Part shown: positions 28,919-37,571 of the stretch, one piece after another
Layout of the letters: the number at the start of each line of letters is the position of its first letter
How positions within the stretch are numbered: position 1 is the stretch's first letter
NCBI RefSeq assembly: GCF_024448505.1
Contig: NZ_JAMOHV010000002.1
Coordinates: 1-64,000, forward strand
DNA length: 64,000 bases
Direction: 5' to 3'
Source: Stutzerimonas degradans
GTDB lineage: Bacteria; Pseudomonadota; Gammaproteobacteria; Pseudomonadales; Pseudomonadaceae
The notes under the pieces: generated by a model
The model's database searches: none
Told to the model about the DNA's origin: nothing
The model's input: the letters and a program-made list of their open reading frames with translations, nothing else
Position numbers and translations under genes: made by a program

Positions 28919-29749
28919 TTACTGCCGCACCAGCCGGCGGTTGTCCGGCGTGAACGCCTCGGTGCTGCGGTACGGGTTGATGTCCAGCCCACCGCGGCGC
29001 ACGTAGCGGGCGTAAACCGTCAGCCTGCGCGGCTGCAATAGCCGCTGCAGGTCGAGGAAGATGCGCTCGACGCACTGTTCGTGAAAGTCGGCGTGCTGGC
29101 GAAAGCTCACCAGATAGGCCAGCAGACTCTCCGGCAGCAGTGCCGGCCCGCTGTAATCCACCACCACGCTGCCCCAGTCCGGCTGGCCGGTCACCGGGCA
29201 GTTGGATTTGAGCAGATGGCTGTGCAGGCACTCCTCCACCTGGCGGCTCGCGTCACGGCGCAGCAGCTCCGGACGCGGCGCATCGTAATGCTCGATGGCA
29301 ACGTCCAGCTCATCGACGCAGCGCCCCGGCAGCGTCGCCACGCCCTCTGCGGTCACTTCGTCGAGGCCGCGCAGGCGAACCGCGACCAGCTTGCCGGCGG
29401 CGGCGGAAAGATCGCGCTGCATGACCTCCAGCAGCGCCTCCTGCGAGGCGAAGATCGACTGGTTGAGCGAGTTCAGATAGAGCTTGAACGACTTCGACTC
29501 GATGATATTCGGCGAATCGGCCGGGATGGCGAACTCGCCGATGGCCACCACCGGCTTGCCTGACGGCAGCAGCCAGGACAGCTCGTAGCAGTTCCAGATG
29601 TCCACGCCGCGATACGGCAGCGTCGCCGCACTCAGGCCCAGCTCGGCCCATTTCGGCGCGCGCGGGATGGGGAACAGCTGCTCGGGGCTGTAGGTGGCAA
29701 CGTAGGCGCTGGACTTGCCCAGCGGCGAATGTTCTGCGGGATGCTGCAT
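28919..29749 (-). CDS. queF: NADPH-dependent 7-cyano-7-deazaguanine reductase QueF (long form)
   Basis: The protein has 276 residues, the long tandem T-fold form of QueF. It reduces preQ0 to preQ1 in queuosine synthesis. The NADPH motif [13 protein letters not shown] is at 84-96. The catalytic Cys184 is in [12 protein letters not shown] with Asp191 nearby. An upstream terminator (29766-29804) separates it from the ABC transporter genes. Confidence 0.96.
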   Translation of the reverse strand: MQHPAEHSPLGKSSAYVATYSPEQLFPIPRAPKWAELGLSAATLPYRGVDIWNCYELSWLLPSGKPVVAIGEFAIPADSPNIIESKSFKLYLNSLNQSIFASQEALLEVMQRDLSAAAGKLVAVRLRGLDEVTAEGVATLPGRCVDELDVAIEHYDAPRPELLRRDASRQVEECLHSHLLKSNCPVTGQPDWGSVVVDYSGPALLPESLLAYLVSFRQHADFHEQCVERIFLDLQRLLQPRRLTVYARYVRRGGLDINPYRSTEAFTPDNRRLVRQ

Positions 29750-29765
29750 GGCGGGAACCTGAACG

Positions 29766-29804
29766 AAAAACGCCGCAAAGTGTAAAGCCTTGCGGCGTTT
29801 TTTT
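29766..29804. terminator. bidirectional-looking intrinsic terminator
   Basis: A 12-bp stem (AAAACGCCGCAA at 29767-29778, complement at 29790-29801, 11-base loop) has A-run and T-run flanks on both sides. On the minus strand it ends the ABC transporter transcript before queF. Confidence 0.9.
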
Positions 29805-29827
29805 CAGCGCGGCGCGGTGCCAGGCGA

Positions 29828-30607
29828 TTACTGGCGCATGCCGCGCCCACTCTTGAGCAGGCGCACGCAGAACAGGTATAGCAGCACCGCCGCCACGGCC
29901 ATGAAACTGATCGCCACGCCGATGCGAATATCCGACACGCCGAGAATGCCATAGCGGAACGCGTTGACCATGTGCAGGATCGGGTTGGCCAGCGACAGCG
30001 TCTGCCAGAACGGCGGCAGCAGGTGGATTGAGTAGAACACCCCGCCGAGGTAGGTCAGCGGCGTCAGCACGAATGTCGGGATAATCGAGATATCGTCGAA
30101 ATTGCGCGCATATACCGCATTGATAAAACCCCCAAGGGCGAAGATCGTCGCCGTCAGCACGATCACCAGCACCATGACGCCGGCGTGATGGACCTGCAGA
30201 TCGGTGAAGAACATCGACAGCAGCGTGACGATCACCGCCACCGCCAGGCCACGGGTGATGCCGCCCAGCGCGAAGCCGATGACGATGACCTGCGGCGACA
30301 CCGGCGAGACCAGCAGTTCCTCAATGGAACGCTGGAACTTGGTGCTGAAGAAACTCGACACCACGTTGCTGTAGGAGTTGGTGATCACCGACATCATGAT
30401 CAGCCCCGGCACGATGTAGTCCATGTAGCTGAACCCATCCATCTCGCCGATTCGCGCGCCGATCAGGCTGCCGAAGATGACAAAGTACAGCACCATGGTG
30501 ATCGCTGGTGGTAGCAGCGTCTGCGGCCAGATGCGCGTGTAGCGGCGGATTTCGCGCTGCACGATGGTCTGCAGCGCGACCAGGTTGGGGCGCAACTCGG
30601 CACTCAT
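29828..30607 (-). CDS. ABC-2 transporter permease (YadH type)
   Basis: The protein has 259 residues with six hydrophobic segments and the ABC-2 permease signature (FQRSIEELLVSPVSPQVIVIGFALGG). It pairs with the ATPase encoded just upstream, which its start overlaps by 4 bp. The YadGH family has no firmly known substrate; lipid, polysaccharide or drug export have been suggested for relatives. Confidence 0.9.
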   Translation of the reverse strand: MSAELRPNLVALQTIVQREIRRYTRIWPQTLLPPAITMVLYFVIFGSLIGARIGEMDGFSYMDYIVPGLIMMSVITNSYSNVVSSFFSTKFQRSIEELLVSPVSPQVIVIGFALGGITRGLAVAVIVTLLSMFFTDLQVHHAGVMVLVIVLTATIFALGGFINAVYARNFDDISIIPTFVLTPLTYLGGVFYSIHLLPPFWQTLSLANPILHMVNAFRYGILGVSDIRIGVAISFMAVAAVLLYLFCVRLLKSGRGMRQ

Positions 30608-31536
30608 GGGTTCACCTTCTGCAGATTGGTTTCCACCAGCGACACGAACAGTTCCTCCAGCCGGTTGGTCTTGTTGCGCAAGCTCAGCACCTCGATGCCC
30701 TGCGCGGCGAGCAGGCGGAACAGCTCGGTCACGCCCTGGCTCTTCTCCACCTGCACCTCCAGCGTGTGGTGATCGACCAGCCGCGACGGATAACTACCCA
30801 GCTCCGGCGGTACCAGCTGCGATTCCTTCAGGTCGAGCAGGAAGGTCTCCACGTGCAGCTGCTTGAGCAGTTCGCGCATGCTGGTGTTCTTGACGATGCG
30901 GCCGTGGTCGATGATGCCGATGTTGCGGCACAGCTGCTCGGCCTCTTCCAGATAGTGCGTGGTGAGAATGATGGTGATGCCCTCGCGATTCAGTTCGGTG
31001 AGGAACGACCACATCGAGCGGCGCAGCTCGATGTCCACGCCGGCCGTCGGCTCGTCGAGGATCAGCAGGCGCGGCTGGTGAATCAGCGCGCGAGCGATCA
31101 TCAGCCGGCGCTTCATGCCGCCGGAGAGCATCCGCGAGGACACGTCGCGCTTGTCCCACAGCCCCAGCTGATGCAGGTACTTTTCGGCGCGTTCCCTGGC
31201 GATCTTCGCAGGAATGCCGTAGTAACCGGCCTGTGTGACGAGAATATCGAAGGCCTTCTCGAACTGGTTGAAGTTGAACTCCTGCGGCACCACGCCCAGG
31301 CAGCGCTTGAGCCCGGAAGGATCGCGATCCAGGTCGTGGCCGAACACGTTCACCGTACCGCTGCTCTTGTTCACCAGCGTGGAAAGAATGCCGATGGTGG
31401 TGGACTTGCCCGCGCCATTGGGGCCGAGCAAGGCGAAGAAATCGCCTTCGGCAACATCCAGGTCGATGCCCTTGAGGGCTTGGAAGCCGTTGCCATAGGT
31501 CTTGGTCAACTGCCGGATGGACAGAGCGTTATTCAT
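30604..31536 (-). CDS. ABC transporter ATP-binding protein (YadG type)
   Basis: The protein has 310 residues. Walker A is GPNGAGKST (38-46), the signature is LSGGMKRRLMIARAL, Walker B is LLILDEPTAGVD, and the H-loop is TTHYLEEAE. The C-terminal about 80 residues form the extension seen in ABC-2-type exporters. I use ATG 31536 (MNNALSIRQL); a GTG five codons earlier is possible, and neither has a clear ribosome site. It is cotranscribed with the permease. Confidence 0.9.
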   Translation of the reverse strand: MNNALSIRQLTKTYGNGFQALKGIDLDVAEGDFFALLGPNGAGKSTTIGILSTLVNKSSGTVNVFGHDLDRDPSGLKRCLGVVPQEFNFNQFEKAFDILVTQAGYYGIPAKIARERAEKYLHQLGLWDKRDVSSRMLSGGMKRRLMIARALIHQPRLLILDEPTAGVDIELRRSMWSFLTELNREGITIILTTHYLEEAEQLCRNIGIIDHGRIVKNTSMRELLKQLHVETFLLDLKESQLVPPELGSYPSRLVDHHTLEVQVEKSQGVTELFRLLAAQGIEVLSLRNKTNRLEELFVSLVETNLQKVNP

Positions 31537-31696
31537 ATAAGAGGTGCACACAACGCCGAGGGATCATCCTAGATAAGGTCGCCGCGCCGTGATTGCAACC
31601 ATCCATCGCCCGCCCGAGCCCCGTCTGCCGGTAGAAGGCTTTCGCTGACCGGCCGTTTACGCGAGGATGGGCCGCCTCACCCAGACGGAACCGCTC

Positions 31697-32521
31697 ATGC
31701 TGCGCACGCTCGTCCTTTCGCTGGCCCTGTGTCTGGCCGCTTCTGCCCAGGCTGACGGATTCATCACCCGCCTGCTGAACAAGCCGGTACCGGGCGGCGT
31801 CGCCGTGATCGCGCTGGGCGACGCCGCCCAGGCGCCGCAGGTCCGTTATCAGGACAAACCAACGCTGGTGCTCCGCGAGGAAGGCCAGCGCTGGATCGCC
31901 ATCGTCGGCATCCCGCTGTCAGCCCCGCCCGGTGCGCAAGCGCTGGAGGTCGACGGTCAGCCTCGGACCTTCCAGATCTCCGGCCGCGAATACCGCGCGC
32001 AGCACATCACGCTGAAGAACAAGCGGCAGGTCAATCCGAACCCGGCCGATCTGGCGCGCATCGAACGCGAACTGGCCGAACAGAATCGCGCCTATGCCCG
32101 CTTCAGCCCGAACCAGCCAAGCAACCTGCTGTTCGACCATCCGGTGGATGGCCCGCTGTCTTCGCCGTTCGGCCTGCGCCGCTTCTTCAACGGCGAGGAA
32201 CGCAATCCGCATTCTGGGCTGGATTTCGCCGCCCGAGCCGGCACCCCGGTGAAGGCTCCGGCAGCCGGCGAGGTGATCCTCACCGGCGATTACTTCTTCA
32301 ACGGCCGAACGGTATTCGTCGATCACGGCCAGGGCCTGATCAGCATGTTTTGCCACCTCTCGGCGATCGACGTGAAGCTCGGCGACCGCCTGGAGCGCGG
32401 CGCCGTGCTCGGCAAGGTCGGCGCCACCGGCCGCGCCACCGGGCCGCACCTGCACTGGAACGTCAGCCTTAACGACACCCGCGTCGATCCCTCGATCTTC
32501 ATCGGCGCGTTCAAACCCTGA
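31697..32521 (+). CDS. M23 family metallopeptidase (periplasmic)
   Basis: The protein has 274 residues with a signal peptide ending ASAQA-DGF (about residue 19). An N-terminal beta domain (about 25-110) precedes the LytM/M23 domain, which has the zinc ligands HSGLDFAA and HLHWN. It is expected to cleave peptidoglycan cross-bridges. The initiation ATG is 31697, ten codons inside the open frame, where the signal sequence begins. It is divergent from the ABC ATPase gene and 17 bp before the hydrolase gene. Confidence 0.9.
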   Translation: MLRTLVLSLALCLAASAQADGFITRLLNKPVPGGVAVIALGDAAQAPQVRYQDKPTLVLREEGQRWIAIVGIPLSAPPGAQALEVDGQPRTFQISGREYRAQHITLKNKRQVNPNPADLARIERELAEQNRAYARFSPNQPSNLLFDHPVDGPLSSPFGLRRFFNGEERNPHSGLDFAARAGTPVKAPAAGEVILTGDYFFNGRTVFVDHGQGLISMFCHLSAIDVKLGDRLERGAVLGKVGATGRATGPHLHWNVSLNDTRVDPSIFIGAFKP

Positions 32522-32538
32522 CCACAAGGAAAGCCACC

Positions 32539-33081
32539 ATGCGCATCAGAGCCACGCAATCGACCCTGCTCATCATCGACATTCAGGAACGCCTGCTGCC
32601 GGCGATCCTCGACAGCGCGCTGATGATCGAAAACACCGCCTGGCTGCAGCAGATCGCGCAGCGTGTCGGCGTGCCGGTGCTGCTCACCGAGCAGTACAGC
32701 AAGGGCCTCGGCCCGACCGCCGCGGTGCTGCGCGAGGGCGTGCCGGATGCCGCGATTCTGGAGAAGATGGAATTTTCCAGCGCCGCCGACGGCGAACTGT
32801 TCAAAAGGCCCGGCGGCGAGCGCCAGCAGTTCGTGATCTGCGGCTGCGAGACCCACGTCTGCGTCATGCAGACCGTGCTCGACCTGCTGGAGCACGGCAA
32901 CCAGGTGTTCGTTGTCGAAGAAGCCGTCAGCTCGCGCCGCGCCTCGGACAAAGCGCTGGCGCTGACGCGCATGCGCCAGGCCGGTGCGCAGATCGTTTCG
33001 CGCGAGATGGTGGCGTTCGAGTGGATGGAGCGCGCCGGCACCGAACTGTTCAAATCGATCAGCCGCGAATTCATCCGCTGA
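32539..33081 (+). CDS. isochorismatase-family cysteine hydrolase
   Basis: The protein has 180 residues. The catalytic triad of the family is Asp14 (LIIDIQERLL), Lys76 (EKMEFSS) and Cys108 (CGCETHVCVMQT). Its short length and N-terminus resemble YcaC-type hydrolases. The substrate is not predictable. It has a good ribosome site (AAGGAAAG) and likely shares a transcript with the M23 gene. Confidence 0.88.
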   Translation: MRIRATQSTLLIIDIQERLLPAILDSALMIENTAWLQQIAQRVGVPVLLTEQYSKGLGPTAAVLREGVPDAAILEKMEFSSAADGELFKRPGGERQQFVICGCETHVCVMQTVLDLLEHGNQVFVVEEAVSSRRASDKALALTRMRQAGAQIVSREMVAFEWMERAGTELFKSISREFIR

Positions 33082-33171
33082 CCCCTTCTGTAGCGCACCG
33101 GCGGGCGGGAATTTGCTAAGGTCCCGCCGTTCGGGCGGCCCCGCACGCCGCCCTTCTCTGCTGGAGCGCTC

Positions 33172-34461
33172 ATGAAGGAACAACTGACCATCGCCCTGGA
33201 CTGGCTCGGCAAGCATCCCGAGCTGCAAACCCTGGCCGCTTGCGCCGCCCTGATCTTCGCCGCCTGGCTGTCCAACTGGATCGTCAAGCGCATTCTGGTG
33301 CGCGGCCTCTACCGCCTGCTGCGCCATGCCGGCGACCCGCAGTTGCAGGACTTCGGTGTCATCAAGCGGCTGTCCAACATCGTCCCGGCGCTGGTGCTGT
33401 CGATCGGGGTGAATGCCGTACCCGGCCTGCCGGAAGCGGCGGTGACGGTGGTACGCAACGTCTGCGGCGGTTTCATCGTGCTGACTGTCGCACTGGCGCT
33501 CGGCGCGGTGCTGGACATCATCAACCTGCTGTACCAGCGCCGCGCGGACGCGCGAATCCACCCGATCAAGGGCTATCTGCAGGTGGTGAAGATCGTCGTC
33601 TACGCGATCGCCACCATCCTCATCATCGCCACGCTGATCGACCGCTCGCCACTGATCCTGCTCTCCGGCCTCGGTGCGATGGCCGCGGTGCTGATGCTGA
33701 TCTTCCAGGACACGCTGCTGTCGCTGGTGGCCAGCGTGCAGATCACCTCAAACGATCTGATTCGTGTCGGTGACTGGGTGGAGATGCCGCAGCTCAATGC
33801 CGACGGCGACGTCATCGACATCGCTCTGCATACCGTGAAGGTGCAGAACTGGGACAAGACCATCACCAGCATCCCCACCAAGCGCTTCATCTCCGACTCG
33901 TTCAAGAACTGGCGCGGCATGCAGGAAAGCGGTGGCCGGCGCATCAAGCGCAGCCTTTTTCTGGATCAGCAGAGCGTGCACTTCCTCGACGCCGAGGAGC
34001 GCAAGCGCCTGTATCGCTTCAGCCTGCTGGAGGACTACCTGGTCAACAAGCGCAAGGAGATCGACGAGTGGAACGCCAAACTTGCCGAGCGCGGCCAGGA
34101 ACCGGTCAACACGCGCCGCGCCACCAACATCGGCACCTTTCGCGCCTATGTCGAACGCTACCTGCGGGCGCATCCGGGCGTGCACCAGAACATGACGCTG
34201 CTGGTGCGCCAGCTGAGTCCGACCGCGGACGGCCTGCCGCTGGAAATCTACTGTTTCACCAACACGGTGGTCTGGGCGCAGTACGAGGCGATCCAGTCGG
34301 ACATCTTTGATCACCTGCTGGCGATCCTGCCGGAGTTCGGCCTGCGGGTGTTCCAGCATCCGAGTGGAGGCGATATGCGTGATTGGCGCCAGTCGCTGGA
34401 ATCGCGCGACGCGCCGGCGTTGCAGCAGCCGGACGAACATCCGGCCGAAGTGGAGGGTTAA
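33172..34461 (+). CDS. ybdG: mechanosensitive ion channel, YbdG/MscM type
   Basis: The protein has 429 residues. About five hydrophobic segments precede the MscS beta domain (about 185-250, with VGDWVEMPQLNADGDVIDIALHTVKVQNWDKTITSIPT). A YbdG-like insertion and a cytosolic alpha/beta domain follow. The small-conductance channel releases solutes on hypo-osmotic shock. The N-terminus MKEQLTIALDWLGKHPELQ and overall length fit YbdG better than the 286-residue MscS. Confidence 0.9.
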   Translation: MKEQLTIALDWLGKHPELQTLAACAALIFAAWLSNWIVKRILVRGLYRLLRHAGDPQLQDFGVIKRLSNIVPALVLSIGVNAVPGLPEAAVTVVRNVCGGFIVLTVALALGAVLDIINLLYQRRADARIHPIKGYLQVVKIVVYAIATILIIATLIDRSPLILLSGLGAMAAVLMLIFQDTLLSLVASVQITSNDLIRVGDWVEMPQLNADGDVIDIALHTVKVQNWDKTITSIPTKRFISDSFKNWRGMQESGGRRIKRSLFLDQQSVHFLDAEERKRLYRFSLLEDYLVNKRKEIDEWNAKLAERGQEPVNTRRATNIGTFRAYVERYLRAHPGVHQNMTLLVRQLSPTADGLPLEIYCFTNTVVWAQYEAIQSDIFDHLLAILPEFGLRVFQHPSGGDMRDWRQSLESRDAPALQQPDEHPAEVEG

Positions 34462-34462
34462 T

Positions 34463-34583
34463 CGTAGGTTGGCGCTGAGGCACGAAACACTCAACACAGC
34501 CTTGAGCACTGCCCATTGCGTCGTCCCTGACGCCAGCGCCGCGAGCTGCCCCGAAACGCCCCGCGCCTCAGCGCCAACCTACG
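34463..34583. repeat. 121-bp element bounded by perfect 19-bp inverted repeats
   Basis: CGTAGGTTGGCGCTGAGGC at 34463-34481 is repeated in perfect inverse orientation at 34565-34583, with an 83-bp non-coding middle. The arms belong to the GTAGGTTGGC-type interspersed repeats I recall from pseudomonads. No ORF is inside. It begins just after the ybdG stop and ends 37 bp before the oprC stop. Confidence 0.8.
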
Positions 34584-34586
34584 TCC

Positions 34587-34607
34587 GGAGCGGGTAATCC
34601 CCGCTCC
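34587..34607 (-). terminator. hairpin after the copper receptor gene
   Basis: GGAGCGGG (34587-34594) pairs with CCCGCTCC (34600-34607) over a 5-base loop, 13 bases past the stop of the receptor gene. There is no T-run, so termination is uncertain. Confidence 0.4.
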
Positions 34608-34620
34608 TAGCAGCCGTGAA

Positions 34621-36813
34621 TCAGAAGCTCATGTCGACGCGCGCCCAGTAGGTACGCCCCGGCTCGTTGACCCGTGTAGTCGGGTCGAGCCCGTAATCGG
34701 CGAAGCCCGCGCTGCCGGCCAGGTTGAGATGCTCGCTGTAGTTCTTGTCCAGCAGGTTGTCGATGCCGGTGCTGAACTTGAAGTTCTTGTTGAACCGATA
34801 GGCACCGTTGACCGCCAGCACTCCGAAGCCCGAACTCTCGTCGAAGTCCTTGCCGACCACCGTACCCTGGTTTTCGGCGACCCGGCCCTGCGAAGCCACC
34901 ACACGCCAGAGACCGCTGGTGCTCCAGTTGTCGCGTTCGTAGGTCAGGCCCAGACGCCCTTCCAGCGGCGGGATCTGCGGCATGGCACGATCATCGCTGC
35001 GGTTCTTGCCCCAGGCGTAGGCCAGGCTGGCATCACCCTTCCAGTTGCTGGTGAAACGGTAGCTTGCACCCGCCTCGGCACCGGCGATGGTAGCGTCGAT
35101 GTTGCTGACATCGGCGCGCATCATTCCCGGCATCACCCCAGGCACATAGCTGAACAGGATGTAGTCCTCGACCACACCGGCGTAGGCGGATACCCAGGCC
35201 TCCAGCGGCCCCTTGACGTACTGCAGACCGACATCCAGCTGCGTGGTCTTTTCCGGACGCACCGAGTCGAACGGCTGCACGGTGCCGACCGGCCCCGGAT
35301 TGGAGACGAACAGCTCCCAGTAGTCAGGGAAGCGCTGCGCGTGGCCAAGCCCGGCATACCAAGTAGCCGGCAGACTGGACAGCTCTTCCTCGTAACGCAC
35401 GAAGCCGCTGTACAGCGTATCGCGACGGGTTTCGCCAGCGGTGGGGTTAGCCCAGTCACGCTTGACCATCGGCATGCTGGAAGGATCGTGGCTGTTGAAA
35501 AATTCGCGCTGATCCTCGGCCTCGTGCAGATCTACCCGTACGCCGCTGACCACTTTTTGAGTGTCGGTGATATCCCAGGTCAGCTCGCCAAACAGCCCAT
35601 AACTGTGCAGCATCGCATCCGGTACCCACGGCAGAGCGCCGCTACCGGCCGCGAGAACGGTCTGGTTAACTGCCTTGGTCGGATCCATCACCTTACGGTG
35701 TTCGCTGCGCTGCGCATCGACACCCGCCTTAAGCTCGACGTCGGTCCACTGCCAGGTGCCGACCAGACGCCCACCGACGGTGCGACGATCGACCCGCGAA
35801 AGCGTTGGATTCGGCATCATTCCGCCCGGACTGCGCAGGCTGAAGTTGTCCATGATGTGATCGGCGTAGTTGTAGTAGACCTGCGCCTCCAGCCCGTAGA
35901 ACGTTTCGCCGATGTTGGTTTTCTTGAAGCGCAGCCCCAGGCTTTCGCGCTGGAACTGGCTGCCGTCCATGCCGCGTCCGGCATAGCGCGCATAGCCGTC
36001 GCCGCGCCCGGCAGTCAGTTCAACGAGCGTGTCGGCATCCGGCGTCCAGCCCAGCGCGACATCGGTGTTCCACTTGTCGTAGCGCGACGGCACGGTGTCG
36101 CCGTTGCCATCCTCGTAATCGTCGGCCTGCGAGCTGTTGGCCATCAGCCGCGCGTAGCCCTGCTCGCTGCCCGCCGCGGCATCGATATTGCGGTCGAAGC
36201 GGCCGTTGGAGCCGGTCAGCAGGCTGGCGTTGATGCGATAGTCCGGTTCGCTGAACTGTTCCGGTTCACGCTCGAACAGGATCGTTGCCGCCGAAGCCCC
36301 CGGGCCCCAGAGCACGCTCTGCGGTCCTTTGATGACGGTCAGCTTGTCGAAGGTATCCGGGCTGATGTACGAGCTCGGCGAGTCCATGCGATTCGGGCAG
36401 GCACCCAGCATCTCGCCGCCGTTGCTCAGCAGTTTCAGCCGCGAGCCGAACATGCCGCGGAACACCGGATCGCCGTTCACCCCGCCATTACGCACCGCGG
36501 AAAAGCCCGGGATGGTCTTGAGGTAATCGCCGGCATCGCTGGCCGGAACCGGCTGACGAGGAATCTTCGGATCGGTGACCACCGTCAGCGGCGACTGCTG
36601 AGCGACGCCAGTGATGACCATCGGTGCCAGCTCGACCGAGTCGGCTGCCTCGGTGTGATGCGAGTGATCCATCGGCTCGGCAGCCAGTGCGGCACCGCTG
36701 AGCAGGCTCAGTAATGCGGCGTGCGCCAGTTGCCAGCGGCGGCGCGAAGGACGAAGCGAAAAATCAACGGACAGGCGCGAGCGCGCCGCACAGCCAATAG
36801 TGTTACTGGACAT
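34621..36813 (-). CDS. oprC: TonB-dependent copper receptor (OprC/NosA type)
   Basis: The protein has 730 residues. A long signal peptide runs to about residue 45 (GAALA-AEP), then a short His/Met-rich tail (MDHSHH), a TonB-box-like LAPMVITG, a plug domain (about 80-185) and a 22-strand barrel ending in Phe. The copper-site pattern described for OprC is present as Cys139-x3-Met143 (CPNRM) and His319-x-Met321 (HIM). ATG 36813 is preceded by GGAAAG. It is downstream of the DUF2946 gene. In P. stutzeri the homologue NosA is linked to copper supply for nitrous oxide reductase. Confidence 0.93.
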   Translation of the reverse strand: MSSNTIGCAARSRLSVDFSLRPSRRRWQLAHAALLSLLSGAALAAEPMDHSHHTEAADSVELAPMVITGVAQQSPLTVVTDPKIPRQPVPASDAGDYLKTIPGFSAVRNGGVNGDPVFRGMFGSRLKLLSNGGEMLGACPNRMDSPSSYISPDTFDKLTVIKGPQSVLWGPGASAATILFEREPEQFSEPDYRINASLLTGSNGRFDRNIDAAAGSEQGYARLMANSSQADDYEDGNGDTVPSRYDKWNTDVALGWTPDADTLVELTAGRGDGYARYAGRGMDGSQFQRESLGLRFKKTNIGETFYGLEAQVYYNYADHIMDNFSLRSPGGMMPNPTLSRVDRRTVGGRLVGTWQWTDVELKAGVDAQRSEHRKVMDPTKAVNQTVLAAGSGALPWVPDAMLHSYGLFGELTWDITDTQKVVSGVRVDLHEAEDQREFFNSHDPSSMPMVKRDWANPTAGETRRDTLYSGFVRYEEELSSLPATWYAGLGHAQRFPDYWELFVSNPGPVGTVQPFDSVRPEKTTQLDVGLQYVKGPLEAWVSAYAGVVEDYILFSYVPGVMPGMMRADVSNIDATIAGAEAGASYRFTSNWKGDASLAYAWGKNRSDDRAMPQIPPLEGRLGLTYERDNWSTSGLWRVVASQGRVAENQGTVVGKDFDESSGFGVLAVNGAYRFNKNFKFSTGIDNLLDKNYSEHLNLAGSAGFADYGLDPTTRVNEPGRTYWARVDMSF

Positions 36814-36865
36814 AGTTCTTTCCACATCTGCATTTTTGAATAGCCGCGTTGGCGGCCTTGAAAAT

Positions 36866-37273
36866 TCAACTTTGCAGATATGGCGGGGCGCGTGGATGGC
36901 CGCTGCTGCGGCGCTCGGCAGACGGCAGCGGCGCCTGCGGCAGGGCGTGGAAATAGGCAGGGCGATGCAGTGGCAGCGCCAGGTCGACGGACAGGGTCAG
37001 CGGCGGATTGAGCGTGAGCAACTCGCAATAGCCGCACAGCTCCAAGGCCGTCAGCCAGGCCGGACCGTCACTGGCAAGCGCTCGATGGTGCGCGACCGCC
37101 TTGACCGGAGCGCCCTCCTCGGCGTGCTCATGCGCGGCGTGGTGATGCTCGCCCATGACCGCCGGTTCCAGCGGTGATACCTGGAGCGCGGAATACAGCG
37201 AGCCGACATGAATCATCAGCATGGCGAACAAGCCAAGCCAGATACTCAATGTCGAAAGCCCTTTGCGCGTCAC
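36866..37273 (-). CDS. DUF2946 family protein, copper-receptor partner
   Basis: The protein has about 135 residues. An N-terminal hydrophobic segment (WLGLFAMLMIHVGSLYSAL) suggests a signal or anchor. A His-rich stretch (GEHHHAAHEH) and a CGYC motif (about Cys80/Cys83) could bind metal. DUF2946 genes commonly lie next to TonB copper receptors. I chose GTG 37273, which has AAGGG eight bases upstream; the open frame runs back to a GTG at 37309. It is 52 bp before oprC on the same strand. Function is not established. Confidence 0.8.
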   Translation of the reverse strand: MTRKGLSTLSIWLGLFAMLMIHVGSLYSALQVSPLEPAVMGEHHHAAHEHAEEGAPVKAVAHHRALASDGPAWLTALELCGYCELLTLNPPLTLSVDLALPLHRPAYFHALPQAPLPSAERRSSGHPRAPPYLQS

Positions 37274-37317
37274 CGACGAATCCCTTGTTCGAACAGGCTG
37301 ATTTACCACCCACGGCG

Positions 37318-37374
37318 GGTGCGGCGGGATGATCGCATGTCACCGCACCGAAGTGGTGCGGCATGGCGCCGCAC
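37318..37374 (-). promoter_or_regulatory. leader with four mutually complementary segments
   Basis: Read on the minus strand, segment 1 GTGCGGC (37374-37368), segment 2 GCCGCACC (37362-37355), segment 3 GGTGCGG (37349-37343) and segment 4 GCCGCACC (37325-37318) can pair 1:2 with 3:4, or 2:3. A minus-strand TATAAT lies upstream at 37432-37437. Segment 4 lies near the possible GTG start of the DUF2946 gene. This has the geometry of an attenuator or translational switch, though no U-run follows. Confidence 0.45.
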
Positions 37375-37471
37375 AACCACATAGCAAGCAAACAGACAAT
37401 AAATTCCAGAAAATGAAATTCTATTGCTGAAATTATATAAAGCCCGTGATTCCTGCCATTTTTCGAAGCCT

Positions 37472-37489
37472 TGTTGCAATTCTGCAACA
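37472..37489. promoter_or_regulatory. palindrome TGTTGCA-ATTC-TGCAACA upstream of leuA
   Basis: Perfect 7-bp arms surround a 4-base centre, 82 bp before the leuA start. The form suits a dimeric repressor or activator site. The regulator is unknown. Confidence 0.4.
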
Positions 37490-37571
37490 GAAAACCATAA
37501 CGTTCGTCTCATGAACGACTGCGGCGGCAGGTGAACCGATTCCCTGCCCGCGCCAACAACAGGGAAACGCC

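Larger units (their letters stand above)
37310..37571. other. intergenic region upstream of leuA
   Basis: This gap has no gene. It holds the DUF2946-oprC leader and promoter on the minus strand. It also has an AT-rich stretch (about 37381-37440) unlike the surrounding GC-rich DNA. On the plus strand, upstream of leuA, it has an 18-bp palindrome (37472-37489) and CGTTC-N7-GAACG at 37501-37517. No leucine-rich leader peptide was found. Confidence 0.5.

Noticed and set aside
31537..31696. Search for a tRNA or small RNA in the ABC transporter/M23 divergent gap
   Set aside because: No cloverleaf, no CCA end and no terminator-bounded transcript was visible.
37303..37512. Small minus-strand ORF covering the oprC leader
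   Set aside because: No ribosome site or family resemblance; the region is better explained as promoter and leader.
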